Of a stretch of 22,411 nt of DNA, positions 7,814 through 14,258 are shown one piece after another (the first letter of the stretch is position 1; each line of letters opens with the position of its first letter). The stretch lies in assembly GCA_003531115.1 (NCBI GenBank), contig DQHT01000001.1, positions 1 through 22,411 on the forward strand, in the 5' to 3' direction. Both the position numbers and the translations under genes were made by a program. The DNA comes from Bacteroidota bacterium. Its GTDB lineage: Bacteria > Bacteroidota > Bacteroidia > UBA8524. The notes beneath the pieces were generated by a model. It saw nothing but the letters and a program-made list of their open reading frames with translations. It ran no database searches and was not told where the DNA came from.

Positions 7814-9319
7814 ATGGAAATAAGCTGGCTGCTCGAGCGTTTGGATAATCCTGCCCTCCTCCAAAAAGGAGACGAGCAGCGCCTGCGCGAACTTATTGCC
7901 AGCTACCCCTACTTTTCAGCGCCGTACCTTTTATTGGCCAGAAGCCTGCATGAGCAAAATCACCCGGCCTTTGAGCAGTTGCTTCCCTTGATTTCGCTCC
8001 AGGCATTTGATCGAAAACGTTTGTTTCGGTTGATCCATGAGGAGACCATAGACCATAGACCATGGACCATAGCTGAAGAAGAGACAGGGAGGCGAGGGGA
8101 CGAGGAGACTGGGGGACGAGGAGACTTGGAGACGAGGAGGCAAGAAGACGATGAGAACGATATGGTCCGTCATGCTGAGCGAAGCCGAAGTACGACGGAC
8201 GAACCGAAATCGCCGGATGAGGAGATGAGGGGATTAGGGGATGAGGAGATAGGGAGACTTGGGGACTTGGAGACTGGGGGACGAGGAGACTTGGAGACGA
8301 GGGGACTTGGAGACGAGGAGAACGATATAGTCCGTCACCATGAGCAGGCAAACGAATTGACAGACTTTGAAGAATCTTCCCGCCGTGTCGAAGGGTCACG
8401 CCGTGTCGAAGGACCGGGACGTCGTTTTGCCGTCAATTTCAGTGAGGTAGAAAAAACAGAAGAAGAACCAATACCTGCTGTTCACGAAGAACTGCAGGAG
8501 ATCCCGTTTCTTTTGACCATGGACCATGGACCATGGACCATAGCAGAAGAAGAGCGGGAAGCGGTGCCTGCGGCAGGAGCGGAGAGCGAGGCTGGGGATG
8601 AGGAGAACGACATAGTCCGTCATCTGAGCGAAGAGCCTGTCCTGAGCTTGCCGAAGGAAAGTGCGACGGACGAACCGGAATCTTTAGTTGAGGAGATGAG
8701 GGGATTAGGAGATGTGGAGGAAAGGAGACGAGGGGACGAGGGGACTGGGAGATTGGGGGATGAGGAGAATGATATAGTCCGTCACCCTGAGCAGGCAAAC
8801 GAATTATCAGACCTTGAAGAATCCCCACGCCGTGTTGAAGGGCCAGACCGCATTGACTTTATCCATTGGCTGGAGAAGTTGCAGCCTGTAAAGACCATGG
8901 ACCATAGACCATGGACCATGGACGAGGAGAAAGAAATAGTCCGTCACCCCGAGCAGGCAAACGTAGTATTAGACCGGGAAGAAGCCCCACGCCGTGTCGA
9001 AGGGCCAGAACCCTTGCCCGCCGTAGCGCTAGCGAAGGAGGGCAGAACCCAAAACCCGGATTTTCTCATCGACAAATTCATCGAAACCAACCCAAGTGTA
9101 TCGCGGGTAAAGGAACGATTTTACGATCCTGCTGTTCAGGCAAAGGAAAGTGAACGTTTGGATGACAATTTAATGACCGAAACTCTGGCACGGATTTTCG
9201 TGAAACAAGAGAAGTACGAACGGGCAATTGACGCTTACCGGAAATTACAGTTGAAATATCCGGAGAAAAGCGATTACTTTGCAGCCCTGATTTTAGAAAT
9301 TAACTCAAAAATAAACTGA
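7814..9319 (+). CDS. TPR-like protein between lptE and secG, with a repeat-derived central insertion (501 aa)
   Basis: This is the gene normally found between lptE and secG; its function is unknown to me. The recognisable core consists of residues 1-77 (helical, DEQRLRELIASYPYFSAPYLLLARSLHEQ) and about 410-501, which carries a TPR-like helix pair (LARIFVKQEKYERAIDAYRKLQLKYPEKSDYFAAL). A short FIHWLEKLQPVK segment near 350 also looks like core. Most of residues 78-409 comes from nucleotide repeats: three DHRPWTI-type blocks, G-rich GLGDEE/GRGDLE blocks and five ENDIVRH-type blocks. The insertion keeps the frame open and is very acidic and proline-poor, probably disordered. There is no signal peptide. 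The start is 1 base after the lptE stop, and the TGA overlaps the secG ATG. Confidence 0.85.
   Translation: MEISWLLERLDNPALLQKGDEQRLRELIASYPYFSAPYLLLARSLHEQNHPAFEQLLPLISLQAFDRKRLFRLIHEETIDHRPWTIAEEETGRRGDEETGGRGDLETRRQEDDENDMVRHAERSRSTTDEPKSPDEEMRGLGDEEIGRLGDLETGGRGDLETRGLGDEENDIVRHHEQANELTDFEESSRRVEGSRRVEGPGRRFAVNFSEVEKTEEEPIPAVHEELQEIPFLLTMDHGPWTIAEEEREAVPAAGAESEAGDEENDIVRHLSEEPVLSLPKESATDEPESLVEEMRGLGDVEERRRGDEGTGRLGDEENDIVRHPEQANELSDLEESPRRVEGPDRIDFIHWLEKLQPVKTMDHRPWTMDEEKEIVRHPEQANVVLDREEAPRRVEGPEPLPAVALAKEGRTQNPDFLIDKFIETNPSVSRVKERFYDPAVQAKESERLDDNLMTETLARIFVKQEKYERAIDAYRKLQLKYPEKSDYFAALILEINSKIN
8044..8071 (+). repeat. Intragenic GACCATG/A period-7 repeat, copy 1
   Basis: Four units of GACCATA/G occur in tandem, encoding the peptide TIDHRPWTIA. 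Copies 2 and 3 lie at 8515-8543 and 8893-8922. All three begin in the same codon phase, so each is translated as DHR/GPWT. Confidence 0.85.
8089..8330 (+). repeat. Intragenic G-rich period-8 to period-9 repeat blocks
   Basis: Units such as GGGGACTTGGAGAC and GAGGGGACGAGGAGAC fill about 8089-8150 and 8216-8320, and recur at about 8596-8605 and 8695-8765. They encode GRGDLETRGLGDEE-type peptides. They match the reverse complement of the tract at 1-57. Confidence 0.8.
8165..8200 (+). repeat. Intragenic REP-like element, short palindromic form (copy 1)
   Basis: The 7-base arms GTCCGTC (8165-8171) and GACGGAC (8194-8200) are perfect complements around a loop containing TGAGCGAAGCCGAAG. It encodes MVRHAERSRSTTDEP. 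The longer palindromic form is at 8615-8671. Confidence 0.85.
8330..8412 (+). repeat. Intragenic REP-like element, long form (copy 2)
   Basis: It begins GTCCGTCACCATGAGCAGGC and ends in two tandem CGCCGTGTCGAAGG units. The encoded peptide is IVRHHEQANELTDFEESSRRVEG. It is closely related to the copies at 8777-8845, 8939-9007 and the intergenic one at 5881-5948. Confidence 0.85.
8515..8543 (+). repeat. Intragenic GACCATG period-7 repeat, copy 2
   Basis: Four units are read as TMDHGPWTIA in the same phase as copy 1. Confidence 0.85.
8615..8671 (+). repeat. Intragenic REP-like element, extended palindromic form (copy 3)
   Basis: Arms GTCCGTC (8615-8621) and GACGGAC (8665-8671) enclose a 43-base loop carrying two TGAGC motifs and CCGAAGG. 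The loop resembles the intergenic element at 4278-4310. The encoded peptide is IVRHLSEEPVLSLPKESATDEP. Confidence 0.85.
8777..8845 (+). repeat. Intragenic REP-like element, long form (copy 4)
   Basis: It shares 23 identical bases (8779-8801) with the intergenic copy at 5882-5904, and a CGCCGTGTxGAAGGGCCA end. It encodes IVRHPEQANELSDLEESPRRVEGP. Confidence 0.88.
8893..8922 (+). repeat. Intragenic GACCATG period-7 repeat, copy 3
   Basis: About four units are read as TMDHRPWTMDE, in the same codon phase as copies 1 and 2. Confidence 0.85.
8939..9007 (+). repeat. Intragenic REP-like element, long form (copy 5)
   Basis: GTCCGTCACCCCGAGCAGGC begins this copy and CGCCGTGTCGAAGGGCCA closes it. The encoded peptide is IVRHPEQANVVLDREEAPRRVEGP. 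Confidence 0.87.
9016..9043 (+). repeat. Intragenic CCGCC...GG hairpin element
   Basis: GCCCGCC (9016-9022) and GGAGGGC (9037-9043) flank TAGCGCTAGCGAA, which has a CGCTAGCG palindrome. The layout resembles the intergenic elements at 98-144 and 22320-22347. It is translated as PAVALAKEGR. Confidence 0.6.
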
Positions 9320-9654
9320 TGTACGCCGTAGTTAGTGTATTAATTGTAATCGCAGCCATTTTATTGATATTGGTCGTATTGATCCAAAACCCAAAAGGGG
9401 GCGGTATCGCTTCAAACTTTTCAGCAGGAAATAATATCATGGGCGTTAAACGCACCACCGATTTTATCGAAAAACTCACCTGGGGATTGGCTATAGTCAT
9501 TATTGTATTGACCCTAAGCTCCAATGCTTTTGTCGGGACTACTTCGAGCGATGATGTTCCTGAATCAAACATGGAACAACAAATTCAGGATGTACCGGCA
9601 CAACCTGTTGCGCCTGCTCAACAAGATCCTGCAGGTGGTCAGCCAAATCCTTAA
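9319..9654 (+). CDS. secG: Preprotein translocase subunit SecG
   Basis: SecG is the small accessory subunit of the SecYEG channel in the inner membrane and eases SecA-driven export. The protein has two membrane helices (about residues 3-20 and 53-73) separated by the signature QNPKGGGIASNF segment. That matches the family exactly. A hydrophilic tail of about 35 residues, rich in Pro, Gln and Ala (PAQPVAPAQQDPAGG), is common in Bacteroidota homologues. The ATG overlaps the TGA of the preceding gene (TGATG), so it is the last gene of the four-gene operon. Its stop is only 2 bases from the stop of the convergent gene at 9657, leaving no room for a separate terminator. Confidence 0.95.
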   Translation: MYAVVSVLIVIAAILLILVVLIQNPKGGGIASNFSAGNNIMGVKRTTDFIEKLTWGLAIVIIVLTLSSNAFVGTTSSDDVPESNMEQQIQDVPAQPVAPAQQDPAGGQPNP

Positions 9655-9656
9655 GG

Positions 9657-11363
9657 TCAGAAGAGGTCTTCCCTACTTCTAAGATACTCCCTCACCTCTC
9701 CGGCATTAGCAAAAGAGCGTGAAACCGGCACCATCACAACTACTCCATCAACCGGCTTCACGTCCTCTGCTTTTTTGAAAGCGAGCTTTTTCCCCTCTAA
9801 GATCAACAGCACATATTCATTCATCCCCTCATTTACCAACACATCGTAGGTTCCGTTGCGTTCGTGCAGGACAATAAGTCCTTTTACCTCTGGAAGGACA
9901 CAATTTACAGCCAGGATAGGAAGAGGCTTCCCATTTCCATCAACAAAACGGCACTGCTCAACCCGATCGGGTTTAATTTTCGGGTTATCGCAATTCCATA
10001 TCCCAAATCCATCCATTGTAAAGCTGCGGATATAAACCTGCTGTACCCTGTCTCCTTCTCTACGCCTTTCCTGCGCTCTTTTCCACTCTGCTTCAGCCTG
10101 CTTTTGAGCTTCTTCGGCTTCCTTTTTCAGGCGTTCTATTTCCTGCTTCTTTTGAGCGACCTTTTGATCATAATCGCGCATCATCTGCTCGTATTTCGTC
10201 TTGGCCGCTTCGTAGTCTTTTTCAGCAATAACCGGAATGACAATAAGCGCCACCTGAAGTTTTGGCAAACTGCCCCGGGCATCGCGGGTAAGGATCATTT
10301 TGTACCTGCGTTCGGAATGGCGTTTTAACTGCACATCATTCCATTCAATTTTATAATGCTCAGGAGTAAAGATCTTGTCTTCCGGAGCCACTTCAAATTC
10401 CATAGTTCCCAGTCCTTCGAGTTCGGGGAAGTCTTTGAGGTTTACATCCAAATTAAACCTGGGGCGCGAAATAGTCGCTTTTTCAGGCGCTTTGGGTTTT
10501 TCTGCCAGAAGTTTCTGGAGATCCTTTTCAGCTTTAATGAAACTGAGTTCCTGAGGATTTTGGGAAATCAGTTCTATATTATTTAGCGGGACCTCGACTG
10601 TGGTCTGTTGACCGTCGACCGTTGACTTTTTCAAGGGACTGTTACTACCTCTCGGCTGCCATCCACTTTGTTCATTTAGCTGATAGAGGTTATAGACACC
10701 GTCAACCTGGCTTTGCAAATCGATCTGTATTTTTTTGCCGGCTTCAAGTACCAATTCCTGGTCGCCCTGAAAGGCCCGTAGTTCGGTCATGCCTGCTGTT
10801 TGAAAGTAGTAATTGGTCCCCGCAGAATCGTAGTGCATCGGGATGCCACTTAAGGCGATATCGATAGGATCATGAAACTCCCGGTAGCGGAATTCAACAA
10901 CGCCGCTCACTTTTTTTCCGTTTTGATCGATCAGGCAGGAGCCGGGAACCCGAATTTTGGTTCCTGAAGGGTGGGCAATGATGCCCCCTTTTGTGGCATC
11001 GAGGGTATAGCGGCTAAAGGCTATATCCCATTCATTCACCGGAAGACGTACAAGAGGCGCTCGTACTAGATCTTCGGAGTCCTCTTGTGTTCTGGGCATC
11101 GTCTCCGGAATGTTTTGCTCTACCTGTCGTGATATTGCATCTTCTTTATCTAAAGGGATCAGCATCCAGGTCGCCAGTCCGGCGAGTATCAGGAGGGCTC
11201 CCCCCAAAATATACCAGCCATTTTTAAAGCCACCTTTTCCACCCTCTCCTTTAGGTCCGCCTGTTGAAGCTCCTTTAAGTACCGCATCAAAATCCTGCAT
11301 GCGGTTTATCTCTTCGGAGCTCATCGGCTTTCTGTTTATCGTATGTTTCCCGTTCGTTTTCAT
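9657..11363 (-). CDS. Membrane-anchored coiled-coil protein downstream of an ECF sigma factor
   Basis: This protein may be the membrane partner of the ECF sigma factor encoded immediately upstream; its function is unproven. Residues 1-49 are cytoplasmic and end in a Gly/Lys-rich stretch. A single membrane helix spans about 50-70 (WYILGGALLILAGLATWMLIP), and the rest should be periplasmic. Residues about 115-215 form a domain I recognise as frequent in Bacteroidota exported proteins (GGIIAHPSGTKIRVPGSCLID...VEFRYREFHDPIDIALSGIPMHYDSAG). A charged coiled coil runs from about 380 to 440 (KKQEIERLKKEAEEAQKQAEAEWKRAQERRREGD). A mostly beta C-terminus follows. There is no zinc-finger anti-sigma motif. 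The DNA for residues 247-257 (STVDGQQTTVE) is a GTYGACC repeat. Confidence 0.8.
   Translation of the reverse strand: MKTNGKHTINRKPMSSEEINRMQDFDAVLKGASTGGPKGEGGKGGFKNGWYILGGALLILAGLATWMLIPLDKEDAISRQVEQNIPETMPRTQEDSEDLVRAPLVRLPVNEWDIAFSRYTLDATKGGIIAHPSGTKIRVPGSCLIDQNGKKVSGVVEFRYREFHDPIDIALSGIPMHYDSAGTNYYFQTAGMTELRAFQGDQELVLEAGKKIQIDLQSQVDGVYNLYQLNEQSGWQPRGSNSPLKKSTVDGQQTTVEVPLNNIELISQNPQELSFIKAEKDLQKLLAEKPKAPEKATISRPRFNLDVNLKDFPELEGLGTMEFEVAPEDKIFTPEHYKIEWNDVQLKRHSERRYKMILTRDARGSLPKLQVALIVIPVIAEKDYEAAKTKYEQMMRDYDQKVAQKKQEIERLKKEAEEAQKQAEAEWKRAQERRREGDRVQQVYIRSFTMDGFGIWNCDNPKIKPDRVEQCRFVDGNGKPLPILAVNCVLPEVKGLIVLHERNGTYDVLVNEGMNEYVLLILEGKKLAFKKAEDVKPVDGVVVMVPVSRSFANAGEVREYLRSREDLF
10607..10626. 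repeat. Intragenic GTYGACC repeat
   Basis: GTTGACCGTCGACCGTTGAC is three GTYGACC units and is nearly palindromic. It lies within the minus-strand coding region and encodes part of STVDGQQTT. Together with the adjacent CTGTGGTCT it looks like a short tandem-repeat tract inserted in frame. Confidence 0.55.
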
Positions 11364-11375
11364 TCCATCCTTTTC

Positions 11376-12062
11376 TTAAGCAACCCGCGTGATAATTAAT
11401 TTCATTTTCCCGAGCAGCCGGTACAGGCGTACCTTGGCATTGTTTTCTGTTAGCTCGAGGATGTCGGCAATTTCACGAAAGCTCCTGCGTTCAAAGAAGC
11501 GCATCTCTATCAGTGCCTGGTTTTCAGGCTCCAACTGCTGCATCACCTCTACCAATTTTTCTATATACGGTTCATAACGGTCTTCATTCATTTCTTCCAT
11601 TATCTCCTCCACCCCGGCAGTTTCCAGATTCAAACAGCGGTCTTTGCTGTTATTCCGGAAATGCTGGTTCATTTCGTTCAAAGCGATCCTGTACAACCAG
11701 GAGCTAAAAGGCAATCCCCGATCCTCATACCTGTCCAATTTTTCCAGAGCCTTGATAAAAACCTGTTGGGTCAGGTCTTTGGCCGTATCCACATCATCCA
11801 TTCGCTGGTAAACGAAGCGAAATATTCCTTCAAAGTACCGCTTATACAGGGGTTCAAAGGCCCGGGGATCGCTCTTTGCTGCTTCCAGCATTTTGCCTTC
11901 TTCCCCCAGTCTTTCCTGGTCAACGTGGTATTTTGAGTTCGTGTTCACGCTTTGTTTCTTCGTTCCGGCAAGATACTGTTGAATTCTAACTTCTGTATGG
12001 ATATCAGGGTAGTCAGGTTCATGTTGCTGCTTTTCTGATTGTATAATGAAATGGGGAAACAA
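11376..12062 (-). CDS. ECF-type RNA polymerase sigma factor (sigma-70 family)
   Basis: This alternative sigma factor directs RNA polymerase to a specific regulon, likely in response to an envelope signal. Region 2 covers about residues 69-137 (LYKRYFEGIFRFVYQRM...AKDLTQQVFIKAL...SSWLYRIALNEMNQHFR). Region 4 covers about 174-224 (EPENQALIEMRFFERRSFREIADILELTENNAKVRLYRLLGKMK) and contains the helix-turn-helix. The longest frame begins at TTG (12062) and has about 57 extra residues. The ATG at 11891, preceded by GAAGG, gives 171 aa, typical of the family. GTG at 11948 is intermediate. The true start is unresolved, but the first 50 residues look non-homologous and may be untranslated. The gene ends 12 bases before the membrane protein at 11363, forming a two-gene operon. 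Confidence 0.9.
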   Translation of the reverse strand: MFPHFIIQSEKQQHEPDYPDIHTEVRIQQYLAGTKKQSVNTNSKYHVDQERLGEEGKMLEAAKSDPRAFEPLYKRYFEGIFRFVYQRMDDVDTAKDLTQQVFIKALEKLDRYEDRGLPFSSWLYRIALNEMNQHFRNNSKDRCLNLETAGVEEIMEEMNEDRYEPYIEKLVEVMQQLEPENQALIEMRFFERRSFREIADILELTENNAKVRLYRLLGKMKLIITRVA

Positions 12063-12118
12063 AAGATACAGGCTATTCTGAAAAAAGTTTATATACCATT
12101 GATTATGAGTGGCATAAT

Positions 12119-12263
12119 GTTGGACTGTTGGACTGTTGGACTGTGGGATCGTGGGACTGGGACTGTAGGACAGCTTGATTGTCAGACGAACAGTTCAACA
12201 ATCCCACGATCCCACAATCCCACAATCCCACGATCCCACAATCCCACGATCCCACAATCCCAA
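12119..12263. repeat. Two opposed period-8 arrays forming a long inverted repeat
   Basis: GTTGGACT occurs three times (12119-12142), followed by GTGGGATC and GTGGGACT (12143-12158). After about 40 bases the opposite arm has eight copies of AATCCCAC or GATCCCAC (12200-12263). TGTGGGATCGTGGGA (12142-12156) is perfectly complementary to TCCCACGATCCCACA (12202-12216), a 15-base stem. The array fills most of the 302-base gap between the ECF sigma gene and the symporter operon. That gap holds nothing else I can identify apart from the promoter at 12327-12357. Confidence 0.9.
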
Positions 12264-12326
12264 CCCCCGAAGAGCCTGTTAGCCAGGGGATTAAATGCTC
12301 AATAAATTGATTATCTGCATTTTAAA

Positions 12327-12357
12327 TTGCGTTTATAGGGAGTATTACCTACCTTTG
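12327..12357 (+). promoter_or_regulatory. Bacteroidota-type promoter of the symporter operon
   Basis: TACCTTTG (12350-12357) matches TAnnTTTG exactly, and TTG at 12327-12329 gives a 20-base spacer, as expected for the -33 element. The predicted transcription start is about 12362-12364, only a few bases before the ATG at 12365, so the mRNA would be nearly leaderless. Confidence 0.7.
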
Positions 12358-12364
12358 CACGCTG

Positions 12365-13816
12365 ATGCAGGTAATCGACGCGTTGATTTTCCTGGTCTAT
12401 ATGGCCGCCATGCTTGGGGTAGGCTATTTCTACCACCAAAAAAATTCCGGGACAGACGACTATTACGTTGGAGGTCGGTCCATGGGTCCCTGGCATATCG
12501 GACTTTCGGTAGTTGCCACGGATGTAGGGGGTGGATTTTCCATCGGCTTAGGAGGTCTGGGTTTTGCCATGGGCATCTCGGGCTCCTGGATGTTGTTCAC
12601 AGGTTTGCTGGGTGCCTGGCTGGCTGCAGTAGTGCTCATACCCCGTGTTAAAGGAAATCCGGCATTTGCCCGTTTTCTTACCTTTCCCCAACTCTTTGCT
12701 TATTTTTTTGGCTCTAGGGTCGGACTGATCGCAGGCTTCATTTCCCTCATCGGTTATATCGGCTTTACCAGTTCACAACTCCTGGCCGGTGCCAAACTGG
12801 CCAGTTCAACCTTCGATGGGGTGGGCATGACCGAATCGTTGTGGATCATGGGAGGGGTGGCAGTTATCTACACCGTGATGGGAGGTTTAAAAGCCGTCAT
12901 CTATACGGATACTATTCAGTGGATCATCTTATTGGCAGGCCTGATCGGCATTGCCATTCCCATGGCCTGGATAGCGGTAGGTGGCTGGTCTGTCATTAGC
13001 CAGACACTGGAACCCGAAATGTTGTCGCTGACCAATGTTACCTGGCAGCAAATCCTTTCCTGGTCTTTTACTATTATCCCCATCTGGTTTGTAGGCATGA
13101 CCTTGTACCAACGTATTTATGCCAGCAGGGATGTAAAAAGCGCTCAAAAAGCCTGGTTTATCGCGGGTTTACTTGAATGGCCCCTGATGGCGTTTATGGG
13201 GGTATTGCTCGGAGTACTGGCTCGTGTTGCGGTTGACACCGGACTTATGGCTGCGGCGGGGAGTATCATAGACCCTGAACTGGGTCTTCCTTTATTATTA
13301 AAAACGATCTTGCCTGCCGGATTGATGGGACTGGTACTTGCTGCCTATTTTTCCGCTATTTTATCGACAGCCGACTCCTGCCTGATGGCCGCTTCGGGTA
13401 ACCTGATGACGGATATCCTCCACCCCTGGACGCGCGTATTGCCCCTGGAACGGCAGATGTATTTTTCCAAACTCTTTACCCTGCTCCTCGGAATCTTTGC
13501 TATATCCATAGCTGCTGCAAGTAGCCAGGTGCTCGATCTTATGTTGTACAGCTATGCCTTTATGGTTTCAGGGCTCCTTGTTCCCTTGTTGGCCGGACTC
13601 TATACCAAAAACCGAAACCCGCTCGCCGCAGGATCATCCATGCTGCTGGGAGGGATCACGACCATTTTTTTACAGGAATCACTGAAGTCAGACCTGAACT
13701 TTCAGCTTCCCTGGGGATTGGATCCTAACCTCTTTGGCTTGTCAATGGCCATAATCACGTATTTTTCTATCCAATTAATTTTTCCAAATTATGCCTACCG
13801 TCATGAAACAAAATGA
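12365..13816 (+). CDS. Sodium:solute symporter (SSS family)
   Basis: This inner-membrane secondary transporter uses the sodium gradient to import a small solute. The 483-aa sequence begins directly with a membrane helix (DALIFLVYMAAMLGVGYF) and has about 13 hydrophobic segments, as is usual for the family. The SSS signature after the first helix is clear (TDDYYVGGRSMGPWHIGLSVVATDVGGGFSIGLGGLGF). A later AAYFSAILSTADSCLMAASGNLMTDI segment matches the conserved serine/threonine-rich sodium-site helix. The substrate is not predictable from motifs. Because the operon also encodes a PLP racemase and a GNAT acetyltransferase, an amino acid or similar amine is a reasonable guess. The gene overlaps the acetyltransferase start by 14 or 26 bases, depending on the start chosen. 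Confidence 0.93.
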   Translation: MQVIDALIFLVYMAAMLGVGYFYHQKNSGTDDYYVGGRSMGPWHIGLSVVATDVGGGFSIGLGGLGFAMGISGSWMLFTGLLGAWLAAVVLIPRVKGNPAFARFLTFPQLFAYFFGSRVGLIAGFISLIGYIGFTSSQLLAGAKLASSTFDGVGMTESLWIMGGVAVIYTVMGGLKAVIYTDTIQWIILLAGLIGIAIPMAWIAVGGWSVISQTLEPEMLSLTNVTWQQILSWSFTIIPIWFVGMTLYQRIYASRDVKSAQKAWFIAGLLEWPLMAFMGVLLGVLARVAVDTGLMAAAGSIIDPELGLPLLLKTILPAGLMGLVLAAYFSAILSTADSCLMAASGNLMTDILHPWTRVLPLERQMYFSKLFTLLLGIFAISIAAASSQVLDLMLYSYAFMVSGLLVPLLAGLYTKNRNPLAAGSSMLLGGITTIFLQESLKSDLNFQLPWGLDPNLFGLSMAIITYFSIQLIFPNYAYRHETK

Positions 13817-14258
13817 AAGCATTACTTACCAAACGCTTACTGCAATTAATCAGGTTACACAAACTGAGAAGCAGCGTGTCGCTAAATTTTTGTTCAAACA
13901 TCTGGATCAATACGGAGATACGCTGGCAGATATTTTAAAATGCCTCGACTATGCCTGCAGTTATTTTAATCACCAGGGAGGCTTTATCCTTTTGGCCGAA
14001 GAAAAGGGAGAAATTATCGGCGCCGTGGTCATGAACCAAACAGGTATGGAAGGTTATATCCCCGAAAATATCCTGGTCTATATTGCTGTCCATAAAGAAC
14101 ATCGCGGCCGCGGCATTGGCAAAGAACTCATGACCAGAGCCATTAAATTTGCAAAAGGAGGAATAGCGCTGCATGTTGAACCGGATAACCCCGCGCGCTT
14201 TTTATACGAAAAGCTGGGTTTCAGCAGCAAGTATATCGAAATGAGAAGAACGAAGTAG
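13791..14258 (+). CDS. GNAT family N-acetyltransferase
   Basis: This cytoplasmic enzyme is predicted to transfer an acetyl group from acetyl-CoA to an amine. The acetyl-CoA pyrophosphate-binding motif A is R105-G-R-G-I-G110 after the VYIAVHKEHRG strand-turn. Motif B is near the C-terminus (ALHVEPDNPARFLYEKLGF), where the asparagine and tyrosine are typical. At 155 aa it is a single-domain enzyme. Two starts are possible: ATG at 13791 (MPTVMKQN) and ATG at 13803 (MKQNESI). Both overlap the symporter end, implying coupled translation. Its stop TAG abuts the next ATG with no gap. Substrate unknown; context suggests an amino acid or a product of the neighbouring racemase. Confidence 0.88.
   Translation: MPTVMKQNESITYQTLTAINQVTQTEKQRVAKFLFKHLDQYGDTLADILKCLDYACSYFNHQGGFILLAEEKGEIIGAVVMNQTGMEGYIPENILVYIAVHKEHRGRGIGKELMTRAIKFAKGGIALHVEPDNPARFLYEKLGFSSKYIEMRRTK

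Noticed and set aside
7893..8828. Minus-strand open frames opposite the repeat-rich gene
   Set aside because: They are mirror readings of the same repeats, rich in SPHPLIPSSP, and lack the conserved ends found on the plus strand.
12119..12263. CRISPR array
   Set aside because: The units are 8 bases long and contiguous, with no spacers.
12039..12305. Open frame through the period-8 arrays (88 aa)
   Set aside because: The open frame is a by-product of the repeat (a unit of 8 bases cycles frames without stops) and the predicted peptide is SHNPTIPR-type low complexity. There is no sign of a gene.
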